From assembly GCA_030625465.1 (NCBI GenBank), contig DAOUQS010000033.1:1-12415 (forward strand): a stretch of DNA of 12,415 nt, written 5' to 3'. The notes under the pieces were generated by a model, which saw nothing but the letters and a program-made list of their open reading frames with translations, was not told where the DNA came from and did not search any database. This DNA is from Amylibacter sp. GTDB taxonomy: Bacteria > Pseudomonadota > Alphaproteobacteria > Rhodobacterales > Rhodobacteraceae. Shown here piece by piece: positions 1 through 9,773 of the stretch. The position numbers were made by a program, and so were the translations under genes. The first letter of the stretch is position 1. Every line of letters begins with the position of its first letter.

Positions 1-227
1 TCTTGCAAGTTGTGGCTTTCACCGGGAATGTATGAAATCACCTCAAAACCGTTCGTTAGACGAACTTTTGCAACTTTACGCATCGCAGAGTTGGGTTTCT
101 TTGGTGTCGTTGTATATACGCGTGTACATACGCCACGCTTCTGCGGGCAGGCCTGCAGATGCATTGACTTCTGGCGCTTTACTTTCGGCTGGCGCGGTTT
201 GCGGATCAGCTGTTGTATTGTTGGCAT
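1..227 (-). CDS. rpsL: 30S ribosomal protein S12, 5' part (cut by window edge)
   Basis: S12 is the small-subunit protein at the decoding centre, needed for accuracy of tRNA selection and the classic site of streptomycin resistance. Translating leftward from the ATG at 227–225 gives 75 codons before the window ends, about 60% of the usual 123 residues. The start reads [15 protein letters not shown], followed by [21 protein letters not shown], then [21 protein letters not shown], all diagnostic of S12. The two lysines of PKKPNS (residues 43–44, equal to E. coli K42 and K43) are wild type, so nothing here suggests streptomycin resistance. GGGAG at 234–238 is a good ribosome binding site with a 6-nt spacer and fixes the start. 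The gene is 372 nt beyond rpoC, with its own promoter, and normally opens the rpsL-rpsG-fusA-tuf operon, which would continue to the left. Two overlapping open frames across this stretch are shadows. Confidence 0.97.
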   Translation of the reverse strand, partial: MPTIQQLIRKPRQPKVKRQKSMHLQACPQKRGVCTRVYTTTPKKPNSAMRKVAKVRLTNGFEVISYIPGESHNLQ

Positions 228-417
228 TCGGAACTCCCGTATGTCCTGTTTCAAACTCGAATAGGCGCATGATCTGTCGATCAAACACCGCGACACGGCA
301 GCCCGCACAATTTGTGGATGGACTACCGCGGTAATACCAGAGGATCGAGAGCAAGGCTCTGGATCATGACCGCCAGATTGTGGCTTGTATGAAATGCAAG
401 CGTACTCGCACCTCAGG
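228..417 (-). promoter_or_regulatory. rpsL 5' untranslated leader with alternative hairpins
   Basis: If the promoter at 425–453 is used, the rpsL transcript has a leader of about 190 nt before the ATG, long for a simple UTR. It holds CCAGAG (337–342 on the plus strand) that can pair with CTCTGG (357–362). It also holds a tighter hairpin AGAGC-AAG-GCTCT (348–360) that uses part of the same bases, so the two cannot form together. A 10-bp palindrome TACCGCGGTA lies at 324–333. The short open frames in this stretch have no good ribosome binding site and no recognisable product. The start of the leader depends on the promoter call. Confidence 0.4.
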
Positions 418-424
418 TAGCGCG

Positions 425-453
425 CGTATAGTCCGAGTCGGGTGGAGTGTCAA
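425..453 (-). promoter_or_regulatory. Predicted sigma70-type promoter for rpsL
   Basis: On the minus strand TTGACA (448–453) is a perfect -35 box. It is followed after exactly 17 nt by TATACG (425–430), which keeps the first four bases of the -10 consensus. This predicts a transcript start near position 418 reading into rpsL. It lies downstream of the rpoC terminator, so the str operon appears to start independently of rpoBC. Confidence 0.72.
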
Positions 454-476
454 CAGGGTGGGCGGATAAACGGTGG

Positions 477-491
477 TTAACGGTCCATTAA
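477..491. promoter_or_regulatory. CtrA-like site, TTAA-N7-TTAA
   Basis: TTAA at 477–480 and TTAA at 488–491 are separated by exactly 7 bases. Each is followed by C when read outward on its own strand, so the site fits the alphaproteobacterial CtrA consensus TTAA-N7-TTAAC in both directions. It lies 23 bases upstream of the -35 box of the predicted rpsL promoter. It also overlaps the -10 of a weaker promoter-like pair: TTTACA at 511–516, 18 nt, GTTAAT at 487–492, minus strand. The match is sequence only; binding is inferred. Confidence 0.35.
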
Positions 492-550
492 CACAAAACC
501 GCATCCCCACTGTAAAGCGTGCCAATGCATACAATACCCGGGTCAAACTA

Positions 551-577
551 AAAAGAGCCCCGATACGGGGCTCTTTT
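551..577 (-). terminator. Rho-independent terminator of rpoC
   Basis: AAAAGAGCCCC (551–561), loop GATAC, and GGGGCTCTTTT (567–577) form a perfect 11-bp stem. On the minus strand it is followed by a run of T. It starts 22 nt past the rpoC stop codon and ends the large operon. Because both arms carry A/T tracts it could also act on plus-strand transcripts, but no plus-strand gene is seen here. Confidence 0.93.
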
Positions 578-599
578 CATTAATCGAATTTTTTGACAG

Positions 600-3500
600 T
601 TACTCTGGCTGTTCGGTGCCATCACCACCGGAACCCAGGCTGATGCCCTGATCTTCGCCCATCACATCGCTTGTGTTATCGAACACTGCATTCGGATCGA
701 AAACATTATCGTCCTGCACCGGTGCCGCAAGGGCCGCGGCTGCTTCCGCAGCTTGACGTTTGTCTTCAATCACAACCGCATCACGTTCGGCCGCAATCTT
801 CTTGATCTGGTGCGTTGCACCACCGGTTCCTGCCGGGATCAAACGACCAACGATTACGTTCTCTTTCAAACCGATCAGCTTGTCGCGTTTACCTTTGGTC
901 GCCGCTTCTGTCAGAACCCGTGTGGTTTCCTGGAATGACGCTGCCGAGATGAACGAACGGGTTTGCAAGGATGCTTTGGTGATACCCAACAGGATCGGCC
1001 CGCCTTTGGCCGCGTCGCGACCGCCTGCGATGGCTTTTTCATTGGCTTCATCAAACTCGATCTTGTCGACCTGTTCGCCTTTCAGCAAGGTTGTTCCACC
1101 AGAGTAAGTGATTTCCCATTTCTGCAACATCTGGCGCACGATCACTTCGATATGCTTATCGTTGATCTTCACACCTTGCAGGCGGTAAACCGCTTGTACT
1201 TCGTCGATCATGTAATCAGCCAAAGCTTCAATACCCATGATGTTCAAAATGTCATGCGGTGCCGGGTTGCCATCCATGATGTATTCGCCTTTGCGGATAA
1301 GATCACCTTCCTGAACAGGAATGTGCTTACCTTTAGGCACCATGTATTCAACCTTAACCTCGGCATCTTCAGCACTTTCGATCGCAATGCGGCGTTTGTT
1401 CTTATAGTCCTTGCCAAAGCGCACATAACCATCGATTTCAGCGATGATCGCGTGATCTTTCGGGCGACGGGCTTCGAACAATTCAGCCACACGCGGCAGA
1501 CCACCGGTGATGTCTTTGGTTTTAGCACCTTCACGCGGGATACGCGCAAGAACGTCACCCGGAAGCACCTCTTGTCCGTCTTCGACAGACAGAATGGCAT
1601 CCACAGACATTGCGTGTATTTCCGGGTTGCCGCTATCCAAACGAACAGGTTCGCCAGTTTTCGGATCCATCACAATGATTTCCGGTTTCAGATCGCCGCC
1701 TTTTGGCGCGGAACGCCAGTCGGTTACGATTTTCTGACTGATACCGGTCGCATCATCGGTCACGTCGCGGATAGAAAGACCGGATACAAGGTCCACAAAC
1801 TTCGCAGTACCGGCTTTTTCGGCCAGGATCGGCAATGTGTACGGGTCCCATTCAAACATCTTGTCGCCACGCGCGATTTTCGCACCGTCTTTGACCAGCA
1901 AGCGTGTACCGTACATCAGTTTGTACTTGGCACGTTCCACACCGTTTTCGTCCAGAACAAGAAGTTCTGTACTCCGGCCCATAACAATTGTTTCTTTGTT
2001 ACGGTTGGTCAGAAGTGTCGGATTGCGCAACTCGATTTTACCATCTTGGCTGGCATCCTGGAACGACTGCTGGCCACCTTGCGCAATACCACCAATGTGG
2101 AATGTACGCATGGTCAGCTGTGTGCCCGGCTCGCCAATGGATTGCGCGGCAATAATACCGACAGCCTCGCCCAGATTAACGATTGTACCACGGGCCAGAT
2201 CACGGCCGTAACACTTGGCGCAAATGCCGTCTTCGGCTTCACAGGTCAGTGGTGAACGAATTTGTACCGCCACAACACCCGCAGCTTCAATCGCATCTGC
2301 CATACGTTCGTCAATCAGTGCATTGCTTTCGATCAGCACTTCATCCGAACCCGGTTTGATAACGTCTTCGGCTGTTACACGACCCAGCAAACGCTCTGAC
2401 AGGCTGGAAATAATCTCGCCGTCATTCACAGCTGCCTGCCCGGTGATAGACCGTTCCGTACCACAATCTTGTTGGCGCACGATGCAATCTTGTGCCACAT
2501 CGACCAAACGACGTGTCAGATAACCGGAGTTAGCCGTTTTAAGTGCCGTATCGGCCAGACCCTTACGCGCCCCGTGGGTCGAGTTAAAGTACTCTAGCAC
2601 GGTCAGACCTTCTTTAAAGTTCGAGACAATCGGTGTTTCGATAATCTCGCCGGAAGGTTTAGCCATCAAGCCGCGCATACCGCCCAGCTGTTTCATCTGC
2701 GCGGGGGAACCACGCGCACCGGAGTGGGCCATCATGTAAACGCTGTTCGGTTCCTGCTCGACACCGGCATCGCTAACTTTGACAGATGACATTTCACCCA
2801 TCATTTCATCAGCAACCTTGTCGGAACATTTTGACCAGGAATCCACAACTTTATTGTATTTCTCGCCCTGAGTGATCAGGCCGTCCAGATACTGTTGTTC
2901 AAACTCTTTAACCTGATCGCGTGTATCGTTTACAATGCTCCACTTGCTTTCAGGAATGATCATATCGTCTTTACCAAACGAGATGCCGGCCTTGAACGCT
3001 TCGCGGAAACCAAGTGTCATGATCTGGTCACAGAAGATAACACTCTCTTTTTGGCCACAATAACGGTAAACCGTATCAATCACTTCAGCGACTTCCGATT
3101 TACGCAACAAACGGTTGGTCAAATCAAACGGTGCTTTAACATTCAGCGGCAACAAGGATCCCAAGCGCACGCGCCCCGGTGTTGTTTCAAACCGCTGCCA
3201 AATGATATTACCTTCGTCATCAGCCTGTTGAACGCGGCAAACGATTTTCGAGTGCAGATGCACCAGATCATTGTCCAAAGCATGTTCAACTTCTTGCGGA
3301 TTGGCAAAAGTCATGCCTTGGCCCTTCAGGCCTTCGCGTTCCATTGTGATGTAGTAAATCCCAAGGATCATATCCTGAGACGGCACAATAATCGGTTTAC
3401 CGTTTGACGGGGACAACACGTTGTTTGTAGACATCATCAAAACGCGACACTCAAGTTGCGCTTCAAGTGACAAAGGTACGTGAACCGCCATTTGGTCGCC

Positions 3501-4895
3501 GTCAAAGTCGGCGTTAAAGGCAGAACAAACCAACGGGTGCAGCTGAATGGCTTTACCCTCGATCAGTACAGGTTCAAACGCCTGGATGCCCAAACGGTGC
3601 AATGTTGGCGCACGGTTCAGCATCACCGGATGTTCACGGATCACTTCATCCAAGATGTCCCAAACTTCGGAACGCTCTTTTTCAACGATCTTCTTGGCCT
3701 GCTTCACAGTAGAGGACATGCCTTTGGCTTCAAGACGTGAATAGATAAACGGCTTAAACAGCTCCAGTGCCATCTTTTTCGGAAGGCCACATTGATGCAA
3801 TTTCAGTTCAGGGCCGGTCACAATTACCGAACGACCAGAAAAGTCTACGCGTTTACCCAAAAGGTTTTGACGGAAACGACCTTGCTTACCTTTCAGCATG
3901 TCTGAAAGCGATTTCAGCGCACGTTTGTTGGCGCCTGTAATCACACGGCCGCGACGACCGTTATCAAACAACGCATCCACGGACTCTTGTAGCATCCGTT
4001 TTTCGTTACGCACGATAATGTCAGGTGCGCGCAGTTCAATCAGACGTTTCAAGCGGTTGTTACGGTTGATCACACGACGATAAAGATCGTTCAGATCAGA
4101 GGTCGCAAAACGACCGCCATCCAGCGGCACAAGCGGGCGCAATTCCGGCGGGATCACAGGCAGCACAGTCATCACCATCCACTCGGGACGGTTACCACTG
4201 TCGATAAAGCTTTCAACAACTTTCAAACGCTTGATGATCTTCTTCGGTTTCAGTTCACCTGTGGCTTCGGCCAGATCTTCACGCAGCTGTTCAGCTTCGG
4301 CTTCCAGATCAATATTGGCCAGCATTTCACGGATCGCTTCCGCGCCAATGCCTGCGTTAAACGCATCGTCGCCGTAGATATCCTGGGCGTCCATGTATTC
4401 TTCTTCGTTCAGCATCTGACCATAGTTCAGATCGGTCAGACCCGGCTCGATGATCACATATTGTTCAAAGTACAAAATGCGTTCCAGCTCGCGCAAAGTC
4501 ATATCCAGCATCAAGCCGATGCGTGATGGCAGTGACTTCAGAAACCAGATATGGGCGCAAGGTGCGGCCAGATCAATGTGACCCATACGTTCGCGACGTA
4601 CTTTTTGAAGCGTAACTTCAACACCACATTTTTCGCAGACAACGCCACGGTATTTCATGCGTTTATATTTGCCGCAAAGACATTCGTAGTCTTTTACCGG
4701 GCCAAAGATACGGGCACAAAACAGGCCGTCACGTTCCGGTTTGAACGTACGGTAGTTGATGGTTTCCGGTTTTTTAATCTCGCCGAATGACCATGACAGG
4801 ATACGCTCTGGGGACGCCAGAGAGATTTTGATCTCGTCAAAAGTTTTCGGTGGCTGGACCGGGTTAAACGGGTTGTTCGTGATTTCTTGGTTCAT
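600..4895 (-). CDS. rpoC: DNA-directed RNA polymerase subunit beta'
   Basis: This is the β' subunit of RNA polymerase, 1431 residues (E. coli 1407). It carries the catalytic magnesium ligands and half of the main channel. Visible in order: the N-terminal zinc ribbon with C72, C74, C87 and C90; [15 protein letters not shown]; the active-site loop NADFDGDQM at 461–469 with D463, D465 and D467; the bridge-helix segment [19 protein letters not shown] near 775–795; the second zinc site C811, C885, C892 and C895; the trigger loop around [20 protein letters not shown] near 915–935; and the C-terminal RLIPAGTGG followed by an acidic tail. I chose the ATG at 4895 because the protein then starts [12 protein letters not shown] as in relatives and AGGA lies 9 nt upstream. 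A longer in-frame start at 4973 would overlap rpoB and adds a non-conserved peptide. It is 46 nt behind rpoB and co-transcribed with it. No frameshift or missing catalytic residue is seen. Confidence 0.98.
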   Translation of the reverse strand: MNQEITNNPFNPVQPPKTFDEIKISLASPERILSWSFGEIKKPETINYRTFKPERDGLFCARIFGPVKDYECLCGKYKRMKYRGVVCEKCGVEVTLQKVRRERMGHIDLAAPCAHIWFLKSLPSRIGLMLDMTLRELERILYFEQYVIIEPGLTDLNYGQMLNEEEYMDAQDIYGDDAFNAGIGAEAIREMLANIDLEAEAEQLREDLAEATGELKPKKIIKRLKVVESFIDSGNRPEWMVMTVLPVIPPELRPLVPLDGGRFATSDLNDLYRRVINRNNRLKRLIELRAPDIIVRNEKRMLQESVDALFDNGRRGRVITGANKRALKSLSDMLKGKQGRFRQNLLGKRVDFSGRSVIVTGPELKLHQCGLPKKMALELFKPFIYSRLEAKGMSSTVKQAKKIVEKERSEVWDILDEVIREHPVMLNRAPTLHRLGIQAFEPVLIEGKAIQLHPLVCSAFNADFDGDQMAVHVPLSLEAQLECRVLMMSTNNVLSPSNGKPIIVPSQDMILGIYYITMEREGLKGQGMTFANPQEVEHALDNDLVHLHSKIVCRVQQADDEGNIIWQRFETTPGRVRLGSLLPLNVKAPFDLTNRLLRKSEVAEVIDTVYRYCGQKESVIFCDQIMTLGFREAFKAGISFGKDDMIIPESKWSIVNDTRDQVKEFEQQYLDGLITQGEKYNKVVDSWSKCSDKVADEMMGEMSSVKVSDAGVEQEPNSVYMMAHSGARGSPAQMKQLGGMRGLMAKPSGEIIETPIVSNFKEGLTVLEYFNSTHGARKGLADTALKTANSGYLTRRLVDVAQDCIVRQQDCGTERSITGQAAVNDGEIISSLSERLLGRVTAEDVIKPGSDEVLIESNALIDERMADAIEAAGVVAVQIRSPLTCEAEDGICAKCYGRDLARGTIVNLGEAVGIIAAQSIGEPGTQLTMRTFHIGGIAQGGQQSFQDASQDGKIELRNPTLLTNRNKETIVMGRSTELLVLDENGVERAKYKLMYGTRLLVKDGAKIARGDKMFEWDPYTLPILAEKAGTAKFVDLVSGLSIRDVTDDATGISQKIVTDWRSAPKGGDLKPEIIVMDPKTGEPVRLDSGNPEIHAMSVDAILSVEDGQEVLPGDVLARIPREGAKTKDITGGLPRVAELFEARRPKDHAIIAEIDGYVRFGKDYKNKRRIAIESAEDAEVKVEYMVPKGKHIPVQEGDLIRKGEYIMDGNPAPHDILNIMGIEALADYMIDEVQAVYRLQGVKINDKHIEVIVRQMLQKWEITYSGGTTLLKGEQVDKIEFDEANEKAIAGGRDAAKGGPILLGITKASLQTRSFISAASFQETTRVLTEAATKGKRDKLIGLKENVIVGRLIPAGTGGATHQIKKIAAERDAVVIEDKRQAAEAAAALAAPVQDDNVFDPNAVFDNTSDVMGEDQGISLGSGGDGTEQPE

Positions 4896-4941
4896 GTTTT
4901 TAGATCCTAATCTCGATTTCCAAAGGAACAGGCGCGAACGC

Positions 4942-7900
4942 CTACTCTGTTTCCGCGTCCAGCAATTCGACATTCAAGCCGAGAGAGCGGATTTCTTTGA
5001 CAAGTACATTGAACGATTCCGGTACACCGGCCTCGAAGTTATCGTCGCCTTTGACGATACTTTCGTAGACTTTGGTACGGCCCGCGACATCATCTGATTT
5101 CACTGTCAGCATTTCTTGCAGCGTGTAAGCCGCGCCATATGCTTCCAGTGCCCAAACTTCCATCTCACCGAAACGCTGGCCACCGAACTGGGCTTTACCG
5201 CCCAATGGTTGTTGTGTGACCAAGCTGTATGGACCGGTTGAACGGGCGTGAATTTTATCGTCGACCAAGTGATGCAGTTTCAGCAGGTATTTGACACCGA
5301 CCGTGACGGGACGTGCAAATTGTTCACCAGTACGGCCATCAAAAACGATGGACTGACCAGAGTCCGCAAAGCCCGCACGTGTCAGCGCATCATTGATGTC
5401 ATCCTCTTTGGCACCATCGAAAACAGGTGTCGCAATCGGCACACCGTTCGTGACATTACCGGCTGCCTCAAGGAACTGATCCTCGTTCATTGGCTTCAGG
5501 GCTGCATCATAAACCGTATCACCGTAAGCGGTACGCATCGCATCCTTAACAGGGGTCATATCGCCGGAACGGCGGTATTCCTGCAAAGCCTCGTTTACCG
5601 AGATACCCAAGCCGCGCGCGGCCCAACCCATGTGGGTTTCCAGAATTTGCCCGACGTTCATACGCGAAGGCACACCCAGCGGGTTCAGACAGAAATCAAC
5701 CGGTGTACCATCTGCAAGGAACGGCATGTCCTCTTGCGGTACAACCCGTGAAATCACACCTTTATTGCCGTGACGACCAGCCATTTTATCACCCGGTTGA
5801 AGCTTGCGCTTCACGGCAATAAAGACTTTGACCATTTTCATCACACCCGGAGGCAGATCATCACCACGACGGACTTTTTCAACTTTGTCTTCAAAGCGTG
5901 CGGTCAGTGTCGTCAACTGCGCTTCATATTGCGCGTTCAAAGCTTCCATTTCAGAGGCTTCTTTATCGTCGCTTAGCGCCAACTGCCACCACTGGCCACT
6001 GCTAAGTGTTTCCAGCAACTCTTCAGTGATGGTCGAGCCGGATTTGACACCTTTTGGCCCTTTGGCGGCTGTTTTGCCAAGGATCATAGCCTTCAAACGT
6101 GCGTAGATGTTACGGTTCAAGATACCGGTTTCATCATCACGGTCACGGGCCAGACGTTCAACTTCTTCACGCTCGATTTGTAGCGCACGTTCGTCTTTTT
6201 CAATGCCGTGGCGGTTAAACACACGCACTTCAACAACCGTACCGTAATCACCGGGTGGTAATTTCAGCGAGGTGTCACGCACGTCGGATGCTTTTTCACC
6301 AAAGATCGCACGCAGAAGTTTTTCTTCCGGTGTCATCGGGCTTTCGCCTTTGGGGGTGATCTTGCCGACCAGAATGTCCGCAGGGCCAACCTCGGCACCA
6401 ATATACACGATACCGGCTTCGTCCAGATTGCGCAGGGCTTCTTCGCCTACGTTTGGAATATCACGAGTGATTTCCTCTGGGCCTAGTTTGGTGTCACGGG
6501 CGGCGACTTCGAACTCTTCAATATGAACCGAGGTAAAGACGTCGTCTTTTACAATGCGTTCAGAGATCAAAATACTATCTTCGTAGTTGTAACCCATCCA
6601 AGGCATAAATGCGACGAGGATGTTCTTACCCAGTGCCAATTCACCGATATCCGTTGACGGGCCATCGGCCACAACTTCACCGGCGGCAACACGATCACCA
6701 ACCTTCACCAACGGACGTTGGTTGATACAGGTGTTCTGGTTGGAACGCTGGAATTTACGCAGACGATAAATGTCCACACCGGGGTCGCCGGCTTCCATTT
6801 TATCGGTCACACGCACAACAATACGCATCGCATCGACCTGGTCGATGATGCCACCACGTTTGGCAGCAATTGCCGCACCACTGTCGCGGGCAACAATGCT
6901 TTCGATGCCGGTACCAACAAATGGCGCTTCGGCTTTCAGCAAAGGCACCGCTTGGCGTTGCATGTTTGAACCCATCAATGCGCGGTTGGCGTCATCGTTT
7001 TCAAGGAACGGGATCAAGGATGCCGCTACAGACACAAGCTGTCTTGGTGAAACGTCGATATAGTCGATGTTTTCTGGTGGGTTCAGCATGAAGTCACCAC
7101 CCTTACGGGTCGATGCCAGTTCATTCAGGAACTTACCGTTTTCATCCAGCTGCGCGTTGGCCTGTGCCACTGTGTGGCGCATTTCCTCGGTTGCAGACAT
7201 GTAGTTCACATCATCGGTCACGTGACCGTCAATCACTTTACGGTACGGTGTTTCGATAAAGCCGTATTTATTCACACGCGCGAAAGACGCTAGTGAGTTG
7301 ATCAGGCCAATGTTCGGCCCCTCCGGCGTTTCAATCGGACACATGCGACCATAGTGGGTTGGATGCACGTCGCGCACTTCAAAGCCTGCACGTTCGCGGG
7401 TCAAACCCCCTGGGCCAAGCGCGGACAAGCGGCGCTTGTGCGTAACTTCGGACAACGGGTTGGTTTGGTCCATGAATTGTGACAGCTGCGAAGAGCCGAA
7501 GAATTCACGCACGGCGGCTGCCGCAGGTTTCGCGTTGATCAGGTCTTGTGGCATGATCGCATCAATTTCAACCGAGGACATACGTTCCTTGATTGCGCGA
7601 TCCATGCGCAACAGACCCACACGGTACTGGTTTTCCATCAATTCACCCACAGAGCGCACACGGCGGTTTCCAAGGTGGTCGATGTCGTCAACATTGCCAC
7701 GGCCATCGCGCAATTCAACCAAAGCTTTGACAACAGAAATGATGTCTTCTTTGCGCAGCGTCCGTTGGGTGTCTTCTGCATCCAGTTGCAAACGCATGTT
7801 CATTTTCACACGGCCAACCGCAGACAGGTCATAACGGTCTTTGTCGAAGAACAATGTGTCGAACAACGCAGAGGCGGTTTCAACGGTTGGTGGCTCACCC

Positions 7901-9078
7901 GGGCGCATAACGCGGTAGATGTCCATTAGTGCTGTATCGCGCCCAAGGTTTTTATCTGCAGCCAAAGTGTTGCGGATATATGGGCCGACATTGATGTTGT
8001 CGATGTCCAAAGTTGGAATATCGGTAGCGCCATTGTCCAGCAAAGTCTGGATTGTGCCACCAATGATATTGTCCTCTTTGTCATACTCTAGGGTCAGCTC
8101 GTCACCGGCTTCAACCCAAATCTCACCAGTTTTTTCATTGATAATATCAACAGCCACATAACGGCCTACCAATGCTTCAAACGGTACAAGGACATTCTTG
8201 ACCTTGCCTTCTTCGATCAGCTTTTTCACTGTGCGCGGCGTTACTTTTTTGCCGGCTTCGGCAATCACATCACCGGTTTTCGCGTCAATGATATCCAAAG
8301 TCGGTTTTGTACCACGAACCCGGTCGGGGAAGAATTTTGTCACCCATGACTTTTTCTTCTTGTCGAACTTGTAGTTCACCGTGTCATAATAGGCCGCACA
8401 AATTGCTTCCTGGTCAAGACCCAGCGCATAAAGCAAAGTTGTAACAGGCAATTTACGACGACGGTCAATGCGGGCGTAAACGATGTCTTTGGCGTCAAAT
8501 TCAAAGTCCAGCCAAGAGCCGCGATAGGGAATAATGCGGCTGGCGAACAACAATTTGCCAGAGGTATGGGTTTTGCCACGGTCGTGATCAAAGAACACAC
8601 CGGGTGAACGGTGCATTTGCGACACAATCACACGCTCGGTACCGTTAACCACGAATGTACCGTTCGGGGTCATCAAAGGCATATCGCCCATGAACACATC
8701 TTGTTCTTTGATGTCTTTAACAGAACGCGCACCGGTATCTTCGTCCACATCAAACACGATCAAGCGCAGCGTCACTTTCAGTGGCGCGCTATATGTCATG
8801 TCACGTTGCTGACATTCTTCAACATCGTATTTTGGCTTTTCCAGCTCGTACTTCACGTACTCCAGAATTGCGGTTTCATTGAAATCCTTGATCGGGAAAA
8901 CCGACTGGAAAACACCATTGATGCCTTCACCATCTAGGTGTGCGTCCTGATCACCGGACCGCAGAAAAAGATCATACGATTTTTTCTGGACTTCGATCAG
9001 GTTCGGCATATCCAAAACTTCACGGATTTTGCCATAATATTTACGAATGCGTTTTGTACCGGAATGCGTCTGAGGCAT
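4942..9078 (-). CDS. rpoB: DNA-directed RNA polymerase subunit beta
   Basis: This is the β subunit of RNA polymerase, 1378 residues, the usual size in Alphaproteobacteria. Recognised blocks: [12 protein letters not shown] at the N terminus, [19 protein letters not shown] near 150–168, the rifampicin pocket near 526–557, MGYNYEDSI near 830, [11 protein letters not shown] near 1103, and the C-terminal clamp segment [18 protein letters not shown] near 1300. In the rifampicin pocket the residues equal to E. coli D516, H526 and S531 are D537, H547 and S552, all wild type. Threonine replaces N518, as is usual in alphaproteobacteria. The ATG at 9078 gives the conserved [16 protein letters not shown] start, preceded by a purine-rich GAAGAAGAG. 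An in-frame ATG at 9144 would add 22 unconserved residues and run through a hairpin, so I rejected it. It lies 236 nt after rplL and 46 nt before rpoC. Confidence 0.98.
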   Translation of the reverse strand: MPQTHSGTKRIRKYYGKIREVLDMPNLIEVQKKSYDLFLRSGDQDAHLDGEGINGVFQSVFPIKDFNETAILEYVKYELEKPKYDVEECQQRDMTYSAPLKVTLRLIVFDVDEDTGARSVKDIKEQDVFMGDMPLMTPNGTFVVNGTERVIVSQMHRSPGVFFDHDRGKTHTSGKLLFASRIIPYRGSWLDFEFDAKDIVYARIDRRRKLPVTTLLYALGLDQEAICAAYYDTVNYKFDKKKKSWVTKFFPDRVRGTKPTLDIIDAKTGDVIAEAGKKVTPRTVKKLIEEGKVKNVLVPFEALVGRYVAVDIINEKTGEIWVEAGDELTLEYDKEDNIIGGTIQTLLDNGATDIPTLDIDNINVGPYIRNTLAADKNLGRDTALMDIYRVMRPGEPPTVETASALFDTLFFDKDRYDLSAVGRVKMNMRLQLDAEDTQRTLRKEDIISVVKALVELRDGRGNVDDIDHLGNRRVRSVGELMENQYRVGLLRMDRAIKERMSSVEIDAIMPQDLINAKPAAAAVREFFGSSQLSQFMDQTNPLSEVTHKRRLSALGPGGLTRERAGFEVRDVHPTHYGRMCPIETPEGPNIGLINSLASFARVNKYGFIETPYRKVIDGHVTDDVNYMSATEEMRHTVAQANAQLDENGKFLNELASTRKGGDFMLNPPENIDYIDVSPRQLVSVAASLIPFLENDDANRALMGSNMQRQAVPLLKAEAPFVGTGIESIVARDSGAAIAAKRGGIIDQVDAMRIVVRVTDKMEAGDPGVDIYRLRKFQRSNQNTCINQRPLVKVGDRVAAGEVVADGPSTDIGELALGKNILVAFMPWMGYNYEDSILISERIVKDDVFTSVHIEEFEVAARDTKLGPEEITRDIPNVGEEALRNLDEAGIVYIGAEVGPADILVGKITPKGESPMTPEEKLLRAIFGEKASDVRDTSLKLPPGDYGTVVEVRVFNRHGIEKDERALQIEREEVERLARDRDDETGILNRNIYARLKAMILGKTAAKGPKGVKSGSTITEELLETLSSGQWWQLALSDDKEASEMEALNAQYEAQLTTLTARFEDKVEKVRRGDDLPPGVMKMVKVFIAVKRKLQPGDKMAGRHGNKGVISRVVPQEDMPFLADGTPVDFCLNPLGVPSRMNVGQILETHMGWAARGLGISVNEALQEYRRSGDMTPVKDAMRTAYGDTVYDAALKPMNEDQFLEAAGNVTNGVPIATPVFDGAKEDDINDALTRAGFADSGQSIVFDGRTGEQFARPVTVGVKYLLKLHHLVDDKIHARSTGPYSLVTQQPLGGKAQFGGQRFGEMEVWALEAYGAAYTLQEMLTVKSDDVAGRTKVYESIVKGDDNFEAGVPESFNVLVKEIRSLGLNVELLDAETE

Positions 9079-9118
9079 GCTCTTCTTCACTTTCTTATAA
9101 ATGTTCACCTTAAACTGT

Positions 9119-9133
9119 CGTCGGGCACCGACG
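9119..9133 (-). repeat. 6-bp GC-rich hairpin upstream of rpoB
   Basis: CGTCGG and CCGACG flank a 3-nt loop, 40 nt ahead of the rpoB start. It is the last structured element before the ribosome binding site, which itself lies outside the stem. Confidence 0.35.
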
Positions 9134-9170
9134 TTCAAAGCCAACGAAACACGCTTTAGGTCCTATTCTT

Positions 9171-9191
9171 GCCAGAGTTCCCTACCCTGGC
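9171..9191 (-). repeat. 8-bp hairpin in the rpoB leader
   Basis: On the minus strand GCCAGGGT pairs with ACTCTGGC (one G·T) around a 5-nt loop. It is the third of the structures between rplL and rpoB. Its function is unknown. Confidence 0.4.
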
Positions 9192-9251
9192 TCCCGAACC
9201 TTAACCGTGCCTTTCAAAAAGTCTGCTTTAACAGGCCCTTGGAAAGACAGG

Positions 9252-9288
9252 TTCGGCTGGCCCCGCTTTTTCAGCAAGGCCAGCCAAA
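9252..9288 (-). terminator. Long hairpin in the rplL–rpoB spacer; attenuator-like, no U-tract
   Basis: GGCTGGCC (9255–9262) and GGCCAGCC (9278–9285) are perfect inverted repeats. On the minus strand the stem continues inward by two T·G wobbles and GCT/AGC around a GAAAA loop. It continues outward by three more pairs, giving about 16 bp in total. No T-run follows on the minus strand, so full intrinsic termination is unlikely. Partial termination, pausing or RNase III cleavage would fit better. Confidence 0.5.
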
Positions 9289-9314
9289 TCTTGTTGGGGC
9301 TTAAACCCCGAAGA

Positions 9315-9689
9315 TTACTTAAGTTCTACTTCAGCACCAGCGGCTTCAAGTTTCGCTTTAATTTCTTCTGCTTCAGCTTTGCTGACGCCTTCTTTGACAG
9401 CTTTGCCGCCTGCATCAACCAAGTCTTTTGCTTCTTTCAGGCCAAGACCCGTGATTGAGCGAACTTCTTTGATCACGCCGATTTTCTTGTCGCCAGGTGA
9501 TTTCAGAATAACGTCAAACTCGTCTTTTTCTTCAGCAGCTTCGCCACCGTCAGCAGGGCCAGCCATCATGACAGCGCCACCGGCAGCAGGCTCGATGCCA
9601 TACTCGTCTTTAAGAAGTGTTTTCAGTTCTTGTGCTTCCAAAAGCGTAAGGCCTACGATTTCTTCAGCAAGTTTTTTAATATCAGCCAT
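9315..9689 (-). CDS. rplL: 50S ribosomal protein L7/L12
   Basis: L12 is the multi-copy stalk protein that recruits translational GTPases (EF-Tu, EF-G, IF2). It has 124 residues against 121 in E. coli. The N-terminal dimerisation helices (about 1–32, [19 protein letters not shown]) are followed by a short Ala/Gly-rich hinge (about 35–53). The C-terminal factor-binding domain includes [33 protein letters not shown] and the terminal AAGAEVELK. The hinge reads [18 protein letters not shown], with two methionines where many relatives have only small residues, which is harmless variation. The ATG at 9689 is followed at once by the conserved N terminus; the ribosome binding site is only a weak GGA 9 nt upstream. 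It lies 84 nt after rplJ, whose product anchors it to the ribosome. Confidence 0.97.
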   Translation of the reverse strand: MADIKKLAEEIVGLTLLEAQELKTLLKDEYGIEPAAGGAVMMAGPADGGEAAEEKDEFDVILKSPGDKKIGVIKEVRSITGLGLKEAKDLVDAGGKAVKEGVSKAEAEEIKAKLEAAGAEVELK

Positions 9690-9725
9690 TTGATATATTC
9701 CAGTTCATTTTACGTTCTGTTTCCA

Positions 9726-9751
9726 GTGTGGTTCAATATTCAAACACACAC
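9726..9751 (-). repeat. Bulged hairpin in the rplJ–rplL spacer
   Basis: On the minus strand GTGTG, one bulged T, and GTTT pair with GAAC-CACAC around the loop GAATATT. That gives nine pairs in an A/T-rich 84-nt gap. L12 is needed in several copies per L10, so an element here that separates or stabilises the rplL message would make sense, but the structure is modest. Confidence 0.25.
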
Positions 9752-9773
9752 CCGACAATTGCAGTTTGCTTTA

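Larger units (their letters stand above)
9079..9314 (-). promoter_or_regulatory. rplL–rpoB spacer: structured leader of rpoB, probable attenuation or processing region
   Basis: This 236-nt gap holds no gene. On the transcribed strand it can form, in order: a 4-bp GGGG/CCCC hairpin just past rplL (9296–9309), a long hairpin (9252–9288), an 8-bp hairpin (9171–9191) and a 6-bp hairpin (9119–9133). In E. coli the same gap carries a partial terminator and an RNase III site that separate ribosomal-protein from polymerase expression. A similar role here is inferred from position and structure only. I see no convincing promoter in it. Confidence 0.5.

Noticed and set aside
271..282. GATCTGTCGATC and nearby short palindromes in the rpsL leader
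   Set aside because: Only 4-bp GATC repeats; too short to support a regulatory or repeat call.
311..319. DnaA-box-like TTTGTGGAT in the rpsL leader
   Set aside because: Single imperfect match with no cluster of boxes or A/T-rich unwinding element, so no origin is supported.
76..354. Minus-strand open frame of 92 codons with a TTG start
   Set aside because: It runs through the true rpsL frame in another phase. The rpsL reading gives an unmistakable S12 sequence; this frame has no ribosome binding site or recognisable domain.
364..546. Minus-strand open frame of 60 codons between rpoC and rpsL
   Set aside because: It covers the predicted rpsL promoter and the CtrA-like site, and its product resembles nothing known.
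963..2255. Long plus-strand open frame (430 codons) opposite rpoC
   Set aside because: It is the antisense shadow of the conserved β' C-terminal half; the product is rich in Phe, His and Arg with no domain, as expected from the opposite strand of a coding gene.
4896..4973. Upstream in-frame ATG extending rpoC by 26 residues
   Set aside because: It would overlap the end of rpoB, lacks a matching conserved peptide, and the ATG at 4895 has both the family N terminus and an AGGA site.
7408..7503. Threonine in place of N518 (E. coli numbering) in the rifampicin pocket of β
   Set aside because: This is the usual residue in alphaproteobacterial β; D516, H526 and S531 equivalents are unchanged, so it is not evidence of resistance.
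9079..9144. Upstream in-frame ATG extending rpoB by 22 residues
   Set aside because: The added peptide is not part of known β subunits and runs through the 9119–9133 hairpin.
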